From Erythrobacter sp. (GTDB lineage Bacteria > Pseudomonadota > Alphaproteobacteria > Sphingomonadales > Sphingomonadaceae), in assembly GCA_030148605.1 (NCBI GenBank), contig JASBTD010000053.1:62001-126000 (forward strand): DNA of 64,000 nt. The letters are read 5' to 3'. Within the stretch, counting starts at the first letter, position 1, and each line of letters begins with the position of its first letter. The notes under the pieces were generated by a model that did not search any database, had not been told where the DNA came from, and was given only the letters and a program-made list of their open reading frames with translations. Shown here piece after piece: positions 9,911 through 20,337 of this stretch. Position numbers and translations under genes: made by a program.

Positions 9911-9977
9911 CCCACCCTTCAGCGAAAGTGGGCACCGGTTTCGCGCCCGGAAGGACGGAAAACAATCCGGAGCATCA

Positions 9978-11561
9978 TCAAGTTGCGGCTTTTACGAATT
10001 CCGCGCAGCGTTCGCCGATCATGATGCTCGGCGCATTGGTGTTCCCGCTGACAAGCCGGGGCATGATCGAGGCATCGGCCACCCAAAGCCCTTCGATCCC
10101 GCGGAAAGCAAGCGTCGGATCGACCACATCGTCTTCATTCGGGCCCATGCGGCAAGTGCCGACAGGGTGATAGATCGTGTCGGATACTTCGCGGATACGC
10201 GCTTCGAGCGCGGCATCATCATTGTAGTCAATCGGGTTGCGGTCCACTGCCCCGGTTTCCGATAGCGGCGGGGTCTCTGCAATCCGCACCATCAAGCGCG
10301 CGCCTGCCTTGAGCAATTCCATGTCGCGTTCGTCGGAAAGGAAATTGGGATTGATCGAAGGAGCGTCTGCGGGGTCTGCGCTGTTCAAGCGCACCCAGCC
10401 GCGGCTTTCCGGGCGCAGCACGCAGACGTGCAGTGAATAGCCATGCTCGCGCAGCTTCTCGCGTCCGTGATCCTGGATGATCGCGCGCATGAAGTGGTAT
10501 TGCACGTCGGGCGCGGGCGCATCGGGGCGTATTTTCACAAAACCGCCGCTTTCTGCGATGTTCGATGTGAGCAGGCCTGTGCGGCTGCGGCGATGTTCGA
10601 AAAAGGCGCGCGCGACCGCCATGATTCCGCGCAGCGAGCCGCCGAACAGGCTCATGTCATTAAGCTCGTAGCTGGTCAGGAAATCGCAGTGATCCTGCAG
10701 GTCTGCACCCACTGCCTGCTTGTCGAGCTTTACGTCGATGCCGTGCCGCTGGAGCTCCTGGCCCGGACCAATGCCTGACAGCATCAGGATTTGCGGCGAA
10801 CCAAAGGCACCGGCAGACAGGATCACGCCAGCATTTGCCCGGATCGTTTCACGCTTGCCGCCGCGACGGATGGATACCCCCGTTGCGCGGCCATTCTCGA
10901 TCTCAAGGCGTTCGACCAAGGCCCCAGTGCGAATGTCGAAATTGGGCTTTCCTTCCAGCGGCTCGACAAAGGCGCGAGCGGCTGACCAGCGCTCACCATT
11001 CGATTGCGTTACCTGATAGAGGCCGAAGCCTTCCTGCCGCGCGCCGTTGAAGTCAGTGTTTTGCGGCAGCTGCAATTGCGTTGCCGCCTGGACAAAGGCC
11101 TTTCCGATCGGGCTGGGGCTGATCAGATCGTTGACAGGGAGCGGGCCGTCACCGCCATGGAATTCGTTGGCGCCATTGGCATTGGCTTCCTGCCGCTTGA
11201 ACACGGGAAGCACATCGTCCCACGCCCAGCCGGTACAACCGAGTGCTGCCCAATTGTCATAGTCCCATGAGTTGCCGCGGATATAGACCATACCGTTGAT
11301 GGCGGAGGACCCGCCAAGGCCGCGCCCGCGCGGCTGGTAGCCGATGCGACCGTTAAGCGATTCCATCGGCTCGGTATCGAACTTGTAAGTGCTCTTTTCC
11401 GGCATGAAGCCAAGCAGGCCCGGAGTGCGGGTGAAGATGTGCTTGTTCTCGCCGCCAGCCTCCACCAGGCAGACCCGCTTGGAACTGTCAGCTGAAAGCT
11501 TCGCTGCTGCCGCGCTTCCTGCGCTGCCACCACCGATCACGATGTAGTCGAAGGTATCCAT
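9978..11561 (-). CDS. GMC family FAD-dependent oxidoreductase (choline/alcohol dehydrogenase type)
   Basis: DYIVIGGGSAGSAAAAKLS, GRGLGGSSAINGMVYIRG, HPVGTCRMG...VVDPTLAFRGIEGLWVADASIMP. Confidence 0.95.
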   Translation of the reverse strand: MDTFDYIVIGGGSAGSAAAAKLSADSSKRVCLVEAGGENKHIFTRTPGLLGFMPEKSTYKFDTEPMESLNGRIGYQPRGRGLGGSSAINGMVYIRGNSWDYDNWAALGCTGWAWDDVLPVFKRQEANANGANEFHGGDGPLPVNDLISPSPIGKAFVQAATQLQLPQNTDFNGARQEGFGLYQVTQSNGERWSAARAFVEPLEGKPNFDIRTGALVERLEIENGRATGVSIRRGGKRETIRANAGVILSAGAFGSPQILMLSGIGPGQELQRHGIDVKLDKQAVGADLQDHCDFLTSYELNDMSLFGGSLRGIMAVARAFFEHRRSRTGLLTSNIAESGGFVKIRPDAPAPDVQYHFMRAIIQDHGREKLREHGYSLHVCVLRPESRGWVRLNSADPADAPSINPNFLSDERDMELLKAGARLMVRIAETPPLSETGAVDRNPIDYNDDAALEARIREVSDTIYHPVGTCRMGPNEDDVVDPTLAFRGIEGLWVADASIMPRLVSGNTNAPSIMIGERCAEFVKAAT

Positions 11562-11584
11562 TATCTCTCCTCTTGGGGGAGACG

Positions 11585-12532
11585 TTAGGCAGGCTCTTCA
11601 CTCGCTGCAATCAGGTTTTCTGTTGCAACCGAATTTTCCTGCGATTGCCGTGCTTGCCAGCGTGCGCGAATCGTGTCCGATGTGTCGCGGCTGCCGTCAT
11701 GTGTCCAGCCCGGCTCGCGCAGCAGGTAGGATAGCTTGTGCTTCCACGGTGCGCGCCACATGTCCTGAAAGATTCCGATCCATTCGTGGAACACCGCCCA
11801 CAGCAGGTTGAAGCTGCCTAGCTGTTTGACGATGCCGTAGCGGATTTTCTCTTCATCGGTCTCAGGCTCGAAAGTGCCGAACATCTTGTCCCAGACGATG
11901 AAAACACCGGCATAATTGCGGTCAAGGTAACGCGGGTTGGTGGCGTGGTGGACGCGGTGATGGCTTGGTGTGTTCATCACCGCTTCGAACCAGCGGGGCA
12001 TCTTGTCGATCGCTTCAGTGTGAATCCAGAATTGGTAGATCAGATTGAACCCCGCGCAGATCGCGATCATCGCGGGGTGGAAGCCAAGCAGGATCAGCGG
12101 CAGCGCAAAGAGAAAGCCGAAGGTCGCAAAATTGGTCCAGGTCTGCCGGAGTGCGGTGGAGAGATTATAGTGCTGGCTGGAATGGTGGTTCACATGCGCT
12201 GCCCACATCCAGCGGATGCGGTGCCCGGCGCGGTGCACCCAGTAATATTTGAGATCGTCCAGCACGAAGCATAGCGGCCAGGCCCACCATACGGTCCACC
12301 ACTCAGCGCCGAAATCGAACAGGCGATAGTCCCATGCCTTCAGGAACAGCAGGAAAAAGAACCCGCCAAAAATCAGGCTGGAAACGGTGCTGCCAAGCCC
12401 GAATGCAAGACTGGTAAGCGTGTCGCGCGGCTCATAGGCCTCTGGCCGGTTGCGCCAGGCCCAGATCATCTCGATCAGGACAAGCGCGACAAAGCCGGGG
12501 ACAGCATAATCAACTGGCGAAAAATCAGGCAT
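11585..12532 (-). CDS. Sterol desaturase / fatty acid hydroxylase family protein
   Basis: His motifs HRAGH, HVNHHSSQHYN, HRVHHATN. Confidence 0.92.
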   Translation of the reverse strand: MPDFSPVDYAVPGFVALVLIEMIWAWRNRPEAYEPRDTLTSLAFGLGSTVSSLIFGGFFFLLFLKAWDYRLFDFGAEWWTVWWAWPLCFVLDDLKYYWVHRAGHRIRWMWAAHVNHHSSQHYNLSTALRQTWTNFATFGFLFALPLILLGFHPAMIAICAGFNLIYQFWIHTEAIDKMPRWFEAVMNTPSHHRVHHATNPRYLDRNYAGVFIVWDKMFGTFEPETDEEKIRYGIVKQLGSFNLLWAVFHEWIGIFQDMWRAPWKHKLSYLLREPGWTHDGSRDTSDTIRARWQARQSQENSVATENLIAASEEPA

Positions 12533-12536
12533 CGTT

Positions 12537-12941
12537 CTATTTCTCTAACCGATTGATGGCTTCGGCCCAAGTCTGGGGCGCATCGATCTCGAGCACAGCC
12601 GAGCCGTATCGCCGCTCGCCGCTATCGATAACAAGCGCCCCTTCGCTCGCTTGCGCAAACGAATTTGCAGTCAAGAGCCTGCCCGCAAACTTGTTGCCGT
12701 GCGGCTTCAGGATCAGAACCTGCCCAGCCGCATCGCGCAAGATGGCTCCGTTCCCGCTCTTGTCGATTGCAAGGGTGACGGCAGCGAACCCGTCAACGGC
12801 TTCGTTGGCGGCAGCACGCGCATCATCCTCGTCTGCCAGCCGCGGTGCGCCGCCGAGCTTTAAAGCATAGGCGAGTCCTGCCAGTGCGAGAATTGCGACC
12901 AGCGATCCAACGAACTGCAGAAGTTCCGGTGTTAGAATCAT
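12537..12941 (-). CDS. Hypothetical membrane-anchored protein
   Basis: MILTPELLQFVGSLVAILALAGLAYALKLGGAP...; N-terminal TM segment; ATG at 12941 preferred. Confidence 0.65.
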   Translation of the reverse strand: MILTPELLQFVGSLVAILALAGLAYALKLGGAPRLADEDDARAAANEAVDGFAAVTLAIDKSGNGAILRDAAGQVLILKPHGNKFAGRLLTANSFAQASEGALVIDSGERRYGSAVLEIDAPQTWAEAINRLEK

Positions 12942-13002
12942 CGTTTTGCCGATTGGCATGGGCCGCGCTTTGCGGCAAGCAGGGATGAAGAGAGGAATTG
13001 CA

Positions 13003-14424
13003 ATGAAATCCATCGTCAGCATGCTTGCAACCGCTGCGTTTTTGGCATCACCCCTGGCCGCGCAGTCGGCTGATCCGGTCGCCAAGGTCGAAGCCCAACA
13101 GGCGCGCACCGAGCGCGTTGCGCAACAATTGTGGGAGTGGGCCGAGCTGGGCTATCTTGAAGAGCGCTCGAGCGGCCTGATGATGGAAGAACTGGCTGCT
13201 GAGGGCTTTGAGATCACAGCAGGGATCGCTGAAATCCCTACGGCTTTTGTTGCCGAATGGGGTGAAAGTGGCCCGGTGATTGCGATCCTGGCAGAGATGG
13301 ATGCATTGCCGGGAATCAATCAGTCTGCATCGTCCACACGCGATCCGATTGATGGCAAACACGCCGGGCAGGCATGCGGGCATAATCTCTTCGGAGCCGG
13401 TTCGTTGACGGCGGCAATCGCAGTCAAGCAATGGCTGGAAGCGACAGGAACGCCGGGGCGTATCCGGCTCTATGGCACTCCTGCCGAAGAGGGCGGCTCG
13501 GGAAAGGTCTATATGACCCGCGCGGGGTTGTTCGACGATGTAGACATCGCGATCCACTGGCATGCGGATGATGAGAACAGCGCAGCAGCGCGCACTAGCC
13601 TGGCCAACCGATCAGCCAAGTTCCGTTTCACTGGCATTTCCGCCCATGCCGCGGGTGCGCCGGAACGCGGTCGCTCCGCACTCGATGGCGTGGAAGCCAT
13701 GAACATGATGGCGAACATGATGCACGAGCATATCCCGCAGCAAGCGCGCATGCATTACGTCATCACCTCTGGCGGCAATGCGCCGAATGTGGTGCCCGAT
13801 TTTGCCGAAGTGTTCTACTACGTCCGGCATCCCAAACCCGAAGGCGTTGAAGCGATCTGGACCCGGCTGGAAGATGCGGCGCGCGGCGCAGCGCTGGGCA
13901 CAGGCACTCAAGTCGAGTGGGAAGTGATCCATGGCAACAACCCGCTGCTGGTTAATGAAACGCTGGCCAAAGTGATGGACGCCAAGCTGCGCCAGATCGG
14001 CGGCGTTGAGTATACGGAAGAAGAACGCGCCTGGGCCGAAGAGATCCAGAAATCGTTGGGAAATGCGGCAAAACCGCTGGAAAGCGCGGCTGAGGTTCAG
14101 CCTTACAACAAGAGCCTGGGCTATGGTTCGACTGACGTAGGAGACGTCTCTTGGGCTACACCGACAGTGGGCGTGCGAACGGCTACATGGGTGCCCGGAA
14201 CCAGCGCGCATAGCTGGCAAGCTGTGGCTGCCAGCGGGCATTCGATTGGTCACAAAGGCACTCAGGTCGCCGCGAAAGCCATGGCCTTGATGGCTGTAGA
14301 GCTGTTCACGAATGAAGGACTTCGCCAGGCCGCGCGGGCTGAATTCGATCAATCTCGCGGCCCTGACTATGAATATCGCTCATTGCTTGGCGATCGCGCT
14401 CCACCGCTTGATTATCGCAAGTAA
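13003..14424 (+). CDS. M20-family amidohydrolase (AbgB/aminobenzoyl-glutamate utilisation-like), secreted
   Basis: Signal peptide MKSIVSMLATAAFLASPLAAQ; DALPGINQ, GHNLFGAGS, GTPAEEGGSGKVYM, GTDVGDVSW-like STDVGDVSWATP. Confidence 0.88.
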   Translation: MKSIVSMLATAAFLASPLAAQSADPVAKVEAQQARTERVAQQLWEWAELGYLEERSSGLMMEELAAEGFEITAGIAEIPTAFVAEWGESGPVIAILAEMDALPGINQSASSTRDPIDGKHAGQACGHNLFGAGSLTAAIAVKQWLEATGTPGRIRLYGTPAEEGGSGKVYMTRAGLFDDVDIAIHWHADDENSAAARTSLANRSAKFRFTGISAHAAGAPERGRSALDGVEAMNMMANMMHEHIPQQARMHYVITSGGNAPNVVPDFAEVFYYVRHPKPEGVEAIWTRLEDAARGAALGTGTQVEWEVIHGNNPLLVNETLAKVMDAKLRQIGGVEYTEEERAWAEEIQKSLGNAAKPLESAAEVQPYNKSLGYGSTDVGDVSWATPTVGVRTATWVPGTSAHSWQAVAASGHSIGHKGTQVAAKAMALMAVELFTNEGLRQAARAEFDQSRGPDYEYRSLLGDRAPPLDYRK

Positions 14425-14431
14425 GTGAGGG

Positions 14432-14872
14432 CTACTCGCTGGATTGCGCAGCGAGCATATCCATCGAGGCACGGACCGGGGAGACATCGTAGCCAGCATT
14501 GCGCGCCGCTGCGGCAATCTCTTCGGGATCGCCACCGGCGCGCGCTTGCGCCAGCGACCACAGCAGCGTTGAACGGGTTCCGCTCCGGCAATAGCCCAGC
14601 ACTTTGCCATCCGTGGCAGCAAGCGCGTTCTGCATTGCTTCGACCTGTGGTTCGCTAAAGCCGGAATGGCCGATCGGGATGGCCAGATAATCCATTCCAG
14701 CCGCACGCACAGCCGCTTCTATCTCCGCGCCCTGAGGTTCGTCGGGCGCTTCCCCGTCAGGCCGGTTATTGATCACCAGAGTGACGCCAGCCGCCACTGC
14801 TTGCGGAATGTCGGCAAGCTGGATCTGCGGGCTTGCAAGCATGCTGTCTGAAAGCTGACGAAAGTCTGACAC
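14432..14872 (-). CDS. TIGR01244-type sulfurtransferase/phosphatase-fold protein
   Basis: LADIPQAVAAGVTLVINNRPDGEAPDEPQ...VLGYCRSGTRSTLLW active-site loop. Confidence 0.85.
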   Translation of the reverse strand: MSDFRQLSDSMLASPQIQLADIPQAVAAGVTLVINNRPDGEAPDEPQGAEIEAAVRAAGMDYLAIPIGHSGFSEPQVEAMQNALAATDGKVLGYCRSGTRSTLLWSLAQARAGGDPEEIAAAARNAGYDVSPVRASMDMLAAQSSE

Positions 14873-15132
14873 GGATAATCTCCTCGAATCCTGTTCTCCG
14901 CCTGACTAGCCATGAAAGGCACTCACTGTCGAATGCGAAAATGTCACAATCGTGTGCCTATAGCAGCTCCAATGTTAAATTGTTCGCCACGCACGACATT
15001 GTGCGCTATATTGACAGCAAAGAGGTGGGGTTTCGGCATTTTGCCGGCGTTCCTGCTGTGTATCGCGCAGGCGTCCGTCAGCCTCGTGTACGCAATTGAA
15101 ATAGGGCGGATTGACAAGGTACGTACTAGGTT

Positions 15133-15888
15133 ATGGGTTACGATAGAGGGCGCCGCCGGGGCCGGGACAAACGGGACGGTTTTGGCGAGGACGGCTTCGA
15201 TCCATTTGGCGGTGGCGGTGATTTTCCCCCACGCGACAATTTCGGGCAGCAGGATCGGTTTGGCGGCGGTGGCCGCGGTTTTGGTGATGATCGCGGCTCT
15301 GGTGGTGGCGATCGCTTCGGCGGCGGTGGCCGTGGACCAGGTGGCGGCGGCGGTCGTGGGCCTGGCGGCGGTGGTGGCGGTGGTTTCAACCGTATGCCAG
15401 CGCAAGTTATTGGCACCGGCAAGGGTGTTGTGAAGTTCTTCAATAGCCAGAAGGGCTTTGGCTTCATCCAGCAAGAAACTGGCGGAGAAGACATCTTCGT
15501 TCATATCAGCGCGGTTGAACGGGCAGGCCTTGAAGGTCTGGCGGAAGGCCAAGAGCTAGAATTCAACCTGGTTGATCGCGGCGGCAAAGTTTCCGCGCAG
15601 GATTTGCAGGTTGTTGGCGAAGTGATCGCTGTTGAACAACGCAGCGCGCCACCTCAGCGCGAACTGACCGGCGAGCGAGCAACCGGTACAGTCAAGTTCT
15701 TCAATTCGATGAAGGGCTTCGGCTTCCTTGTTCGTGACGATGGCCAGCCTGACGCTTTCGTCCACATCAGCGCGGTCGAGCGTTCTGGCTTGCAAAGTCT
15801 GAACGAAGGCGAACGTTACGAGTTTGACCTGGAAGTTGATCGACGAGGGAAGCACTCTGCGGTCAACCTCGTTCCCGTCCAGGGCTGA
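15133..15888 (+). CDS. Tandem cold-shock-domain protein with Gly/Arg-rich N-terminal region
   Basis: Two CSDs ([15 protein letters not shown]...[10 protein letters not shown] and [15 protein letters not shown]...[10 protein letters not shown]) after an ~85-aa GR/GGGG region. Confidence 0.93.
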   Translation: MGYDRGRRRGRDKRDGFGEDGFDPFGGGGDFPPRDNFGQQDRFGGGGRGFGDDRGSGGGDRFGGGGRGPGGGGGRGPGGGGGGGFNRMPAQVIGTGKGVVKFFNSQKGFGFIQQETGGEDIFVHISAVERAGLEGLAEGQELEFNLVDRGGKVSAQDLQVVGEVIAVEQRSAPPQRELTGERATGTVKFFNSMKGFGFLVRDDGQPDAFVHISAVERSGLQSLNEGERYEFDLEVDRRGKHSAVNLVPVQG

Positions 15889-15945
15889 CCTGCATCCGGC
15901 GTTGCCTGGTTTGACCGGGCTGGCGCCAGCTTCTAAATGACGCGG

Positions 15946-15978
15946 AATGGCGGTCCATATGGGCCGCCATTTCTCTTT
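15946..15978 (+). terminator. Rho-independent terminator after the cold-shock gene
   Basis: AATGGCGGTCC-atat-GGGCCGCCATT then TTCTCTTT. Confidence 0.85.
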
Positions 15979-16009
15979 GAACAGACCATTTGAAAACCGA
16001 GGTTTCGCA

Positions 16010-17194
16010 ATGTCGATTTCACCCTTGATGCCCGTCTATCCGCGTTGCGGTGTTCGCCCGGTTCGCGGCGAGCATTGCCACCTGATTGACGAGGATGGCA
16101 CCCGCTATCTCGATCTTGCCAGCGGTATCGCAGTCAATTTGCTGGGGCATTCGCATGAGGGGCTGATCAAGGCGATCCAGCAGCAGGCCGAAACCTTGAT
16201 GCATGTCTCGAACCTTTATGGCAGCCCGCAGGGTGAGAAACTGGCTCAGACGCTGGTCGACAACACGTTTGCGGATACTGTTTTCTTCACGAATTCAGGT
16301 GCGGAAGCGGTCGAAACAGCGATCAAGACAGCGCGCGCCTATCACCAGCATGAAGGTGATACGACTCGCTTCGAATTGATCACCTTCAAGAATGCGTTCC
16401 ACGGCCGGACGATGGCAACGATCAGTGCATCCAATCAGGAGAAAATGCACCATGGCTTTTCGCCGCTGCTTGCCGGTTTCAAATATGCCGAATTTGACGA
16501 TCTGGAATCTGCCAGGGCGCTGATGGGCCCGCATACCGCGGGTTTTCTGGTGGAGCCGGTCCAGGGCGAAGGCGGCATCCGCCCTGCTTCTGACAGTTTC
16601 ATGAAGGGGCTGCGCGAGCTTGCCGATCAACACGATTTGATGCTTGTGCTTGATGAAGTCCAATGCGGCGTAGCGCGCACAGGCACGCTGTATGCTTATG
16701 AGCAATATGGCATTGAACCTGACATTCTGGCGACGGCCAAGGGCATCGGTGGCGGCTTCCCGCTGGGCGCCTGCCTTGCCACTGAAAAGGCCGCACGCGG
16801 GATGGTGTTTGGCACGCACGGGTCCACCTATGGCGGCAATCCGCTGGCAATGGCTGCAGGTTCTGCTGTGATGGAAGCCGTTGCCAATGACGAATTTCTC
16901 GCCAGCGTTCGTGAAAAGGGAGAGCGGCTCCGTTCTCGCCTGGAGCAGTTTATCGGCAATTACCCCGAACTGTTCGAACTGGTGCGCGGAAAGGGCTTGA
17001 TGCTGGGTATCAAGATGAAGGTCGAAAGCCGGCCGTTCTTCGTCCATCTGCGCGATAATCACCAATTGCTGACCGTGGCGGCAGGAGACAACACGCTGCG
17101 TGTCTTGCCGCCATTGGTGATTGGCGATGCCGAAATTGACGAATTCTTCGAAAAACTGTCAGCCGGGGCGGCGAGCTACTCGCCTGAAGGTTGA
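16010..17194 (+). CDS. argD: Acetylornithine aminotransferase (PLP)
   Basis: [53 protein letters not shown]; followed by argF. Confidence 0.93.
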   Translation: MSISPLMPVYPRCGVRPVRGEHCHLIDEDGTRYLDLASGIAVNLLGHSHEGLIKAIQQQAETLMHVSNLYGSPQGEKLAQTLVDNTFADTVFFTNSGAEAVETAIKTARAYHQHEGDTTRFELITFKNAFHGRTMATISASNQEKMHHGFSPLLAGFKYAEFDDLESARALMGPHTAGFLVEPVQGEGGIRPASDSFMKGLRELADQHDLMLVLDEVQCGVARTGTLYAYEQYGIEPDILATAKGIGGGFPLGACLATEKAARGMVFGTHGSTYGGNPLAMAAGSAVMEAVANDEFLASVREKGERLRSRLEQFIGNYPELFELVRGKGLMLGIKMKVESRPFFVHLRDNHQLLTVAAGDNTLRVLPPLVIGDAEIDEFFEKLSAGAASYSPEG

Positions 17195-18126
17195 TGGCGG
17201 AGCTGCGCCACTTTCTCGACCTGTCAGATGCGGGCGGCGATGCGATTGCGGCGATGTTGGCTGATGCGATTGACCGTAAGGCGGCACGGGCCACTTGGCC
17301 CAAGGGTCAGACCGATGCGGACCAGCCGCTTGCAGGGCATGTACTGGGGATGGTGTTTGAAAAGAACTCGACCCGCACGCGCGTGAGTTTCGACATCGCC
17401 ATGCGCCAGTTGGGCGGCTCTACCCTGACTCTTGATTCAAGTTCGAGCCAGCTTGGCCGCGGCGAAACAATCGCTGACACCGCACGGGTTCTCAGCCGGA
17501 TGGTCGATGTGATCATGCTGCGCACAGATGATCACGCAAAGATCGAAGAAATGGCGCGGCACGCGACAGTGCCTGTGATCAATGGCCTGACTGATCGCTC
17601 GCACCCGTGCCAGATTGTCGCGGATCTTCTCACTGTGGTCGAACGAGGCAAAACCTTGCCCGGACTTGAGGTGGCCTGGTTCGGTGATGGCAACAATGTG
17701 CTTCATTCGATCCTCGAAGCGGCCGCGCTGATGAAGTTCAACGTGCGGGTTGCAACGCCTGCCGGCTATGAGCCGGAGATGGAATTTGTGGAGTTGGCAC
17801 GCGCGGCAGGTTCGTCTGTCACATTGACGCAAGATGCGGCTGAAGCAGCTGATGGCGCAGACGTTGTTGTCACTGACACCTGGGTCTCAATGGGGCAAGA
17901 GCACACGCATAACAAGCTTGCGGCGATGGCGCCCTATCAGGTCAATGATGCCTTGATGGCTCGTGCCAAAGAAGGCTCGGTGTTCCTGCACTGCCTGCCT
18001 GCGCATGTTGGCGAGGAAGTTACAGAGAGTGTATTTGAAAGCGACCAATCGGTTGTTTTCGAGGAAGCGGAAAACCGCATCCACGCGCAGAAGTCAGTCC
18101 TGCTGTGGTGTTTCGGCAAGCTTTGA
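17194..18126 (+). CDS. argF: Ornithine carbamoyltransferase
   Basis: [37 protein letters not shown]; overlaps the argD stop. Confidence 0.95.
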   Translation: MAELRHFLDLSDAGGDAIAAMLADAIDRKAARATWPKGQTDADQPLAGHVLGMVFEKNSTRTRVSFDIAMRQLGGSTLTLDSSSSQLGRGETIADTARVLSRMVDVIMLRTDDHAKIEEMARHATVPVINGLTDRSHPCQIVADLLTVVERGKTLPGLEVAWFGDGNNVLHSILEAAALMKFNVRVATPAGYEPEMEFVELARAAGSSVTLTQDAAEAADGADVVVTDTWVSMGQEHTHNKLAAMAPYQVNDALMARAKEGSVFLHCLPAHVGEEVTESVFESDQSVVFEEAENRIHAQKSVLLWCFGKL

Positions 18127-18174
18127 TCTTCACAAGGGGCTGACTTTCCGCAGTCCCGACACCATATCGCGCGC

Positions 18175-19065
18175 ATGCCGAACACTGAAGAAACATTCGT
18201 TGACCAGCTGCTGAACTTCAGCTTGCCGCACCGCGCCGCCCGCGGGCGCGCAGTGCGGCTGGACGGCGTGATCGATGATATTCTGAGCGCTCATGACTAT
18301 CCGGCACCGATCAAACACCTGTTGAGCGAAGCTTTGGTATTGACCGCCTTGATGGGCGGATTGCTGAAGGAAGAGAATGCGCAGCTAACTATGCAGGCAC
18401 AAACCAGGGACGGGCCGATCCGTTTGCTGGTGTGTGACTATCGCAACGGTGAAATGCGCGGCTATGTTGACCATGACACTGCGAGCGAGGCCGACCTGGG
18501 GGCAAACCCAGGCCTAAGAGCCTTGTTCGGCCAGGGGCATCTCGCAATCACGTTCGAAACCGGTCAGGGCAAGAGATACCAAGGCATTGTACCGCTGGAA
18601 GGCGATTCGTTGTCGCAAGCCTGCGAAAACTACTTCTTCCAGTCAGAGCAGATTCCAACACTGATCCGTGTTGGCGTGCGCGCTCGCGTAGAGGGGTGCG
18701 AGGCAGGCGGCCTGTTGGTTCAGCACCTTGCCGATGGGGAAGTTGGGCGAGAAAGGCTCCACGTGCGTCTCGACCATCCTGACTGGGAGCACGTCGAAGT
18801 CCTGGCAGGCACACTCAGTCACCAGGAGCTGGTGAATCGAAATCTGTCGATGGAAGCCTTGATCTGGCGACTGTTTCACGAAGAGAGTGAAGTTCGCATC
18901 GATTTCGGTGCCAAGCTTTCAAAGGGTTGCAGGTGCAGTATTGACCATTACAATTCGGTTTTGTCCAAATTTCCCGACGGCGAGCTTGACGAGATGCGCA
19001 ACGAGCTTGGGCAAATCGTGGTCGATTGTGCCTTTTGCTCATGCGAATTCATAATCGAACATTGA
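18175..19065 (+). CDS. hslO: Hsp33 redox-regulated chaperonin
   Basis: C-terminal CRC...CAFC zinc switch, LSEALVLTALMGGLLKEENAQLTMQAQ. Confidence 0.93.
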   Translation: MPNTEETFVDQLLNFSLPHRAARGRAVRLDGVIDDILSAHDYPAPIKHLLSEALVLTALMGGLLKEENAQLTMQAQTRDGPIRLLVCDYRNGEMRGYVDHDTASEADLGANPGLRALFGQGHLAITFETGQGKRYQGIVPLEGDSLSQACENYFFQSEQIPTLIRVGVRARVEGCEAGGLLVQHLADGEVGRERLHVRLDHPDWEHVEVLAGTLSHQELVNRNLSMEALIWRLFHEESEVRIDFGAKLSKGCRCSIDHYNSVLSKFPDGELDEMRNELGQIVVDCAFCSCEFIIEH

Positions 19066-19156
19066 GTCGGCTCACCGCTGTTCAGCAACGGTTTATCGAT
19101 GAACTGCCAAATGAAACAATGATCGGGCACATTATGTCCAGGAATAAGAATTGCTT

Positions 19157-19567
19157 GTGAAACGATTGTTTGCACCCCTTTTGGCCACAGCTGGCCTGTT
19201 GCTCGCCGGACTGGCCATTGCTTCGCCTGGACAAGCCCAGACCAAAACGCTGGCGATGCTTGATGATCTCTCAAAGGGAGAATGGACCCTGCGCTATCGC
19301 GACGGTTCCTCCATTCGCAAAGTTTGCTTGCGCAAAGGCGACGAACTGATCCAGCTCCAGCACAGCGATGCGAATTGCAGCCGGTTTGTTGTGGATGACA
19401 AGGCGAACTCAGTGACGGTCCAGTATACATGCCGTGGGAATGGCTATGGACGCACAAGCATCCGGCGCGAAACCAATTCTTTGATACAGATCGAAAGCCA
19501 AGGCATCGAGGGTGGCCTGCCGTTCGAGTTCCAAGCCGAAGCACGCCGGACTGGCGCTTGTAGCTAA
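19157..19567 (+). CDS. Hypothetical secreted protein
   Basis: Signal peptide LLATAGLLLAGLAIASPGQA; conserved Cys spacing; GTG start probable. Confidence 0.6.
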   Translation: MKRLFAPLLATAGLLLAGLAIASPGQAQTKTLAMLDDLSKGEWTLRYRDGSSIRKVCLRKGDELIQLQHSDANCSRFVVDDKANSVTVQYTCRGNGYGRTSIRRETNSLIQIESQGIEGGLPFEFQAEARRTGACS

Positions 19568-19615
19568 GCGCAACAGTTGCATTGCATCGTCGTCGGAACT
19601 GGCTAAGTCCGCAGG

Positions 19616-20311
19616 ATGATGTCTCTCAGAAAGAATGCGGAAAAGTCAGCGATTGTCTTGCTCTCTGGCGGGTTGGACTCGATGGTGACGGCGGCGATCG
19701 CGAAGGAGCAGGGATTCGCGGTCCATGCGATCAGCATCGACTATGGCCAGAGGCACCGGCGGGAGTTAGAGGCGGCTGAGCTCATTGCGGAAAAGCTCGA
19801 TGTCGTTAGCCATCATAAGCTTGCACTCGATCTCAGGTCATTCGGTGGTTCTGCGCTGACCGATGACATTGATGTCCCCAAAGCAGGAGTAGGTGACACC
19901 ATTCCTGTCACCTATGTTCCTGCGCGCAACCTCGTGTTTCTGGCGCTGACCGTTGCTGCCGCTGAGGCCACCGGTGCAAATGACGTATTCATCGGTGTGA
20001 ATGCGCTCGACTATTCCGGCTATCCCGACTGTCGGCCAGAGTTCATTGCAAGCTTTGCCGAGACCGCGCGCTTGGGCACCAAAGCCGGAGTGGAAGGCCA
20101 TCCGTTCGAGATTCACACGCCCTTGCAAAATATGACCAAGGCAGACATCGCAGGGGAATGCGATCGGCTCGGTTTGGACCCGGCATGGAGCTGGTCTTGC
20201 TATGATCCGAGCGACGATGGACGGGCCTGTGGCTTGTGCGATTCCTGTCGCCTGCGAAAAAAAGGCTTTGCGGAGGCGGGGCTTGAAGATAGCACGCTTT
20301 ACGCGGCTTAA
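19616..20311 (+). CDS. queC: 7-cyano-7-deazaguanine synthase
   Basis: [18 protein letters not shown]-loop, [27 protein letters not shown] zinc motif. Confidence 0.95.
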   Translation: MMSLRKNAEKSAIVLLSGGLDSMVTAAIAKEQGFAVHAISIDYGQRHRRELEAAELIAEKLDVVSHHKLALDLRSFGGSALTDDIDVPKAGVGDTIPVTYVPARNLVFLALTVAAAEATGANDVFIGVNALDYSGYPDCRPEFIASFAETARLGTKAGVEGHPFEIHTPLQNMTKADIAGECDRLGLDPAWSWSCYDPSDDGRACGLCDSCRLRKKGFAEAGLEDSTLYAA

Positions 20312-20337
20312 CTCTCCGACAAAAACAGGAAATTTGC

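Noticed and set aside
15111-15116. Perfect TTGACA just upstream of the cold-shock gene
   Set aside because: No acceptable -10 hexamer at 16-18 bp, and a start there would leave almost no room before the ATG at 15133.
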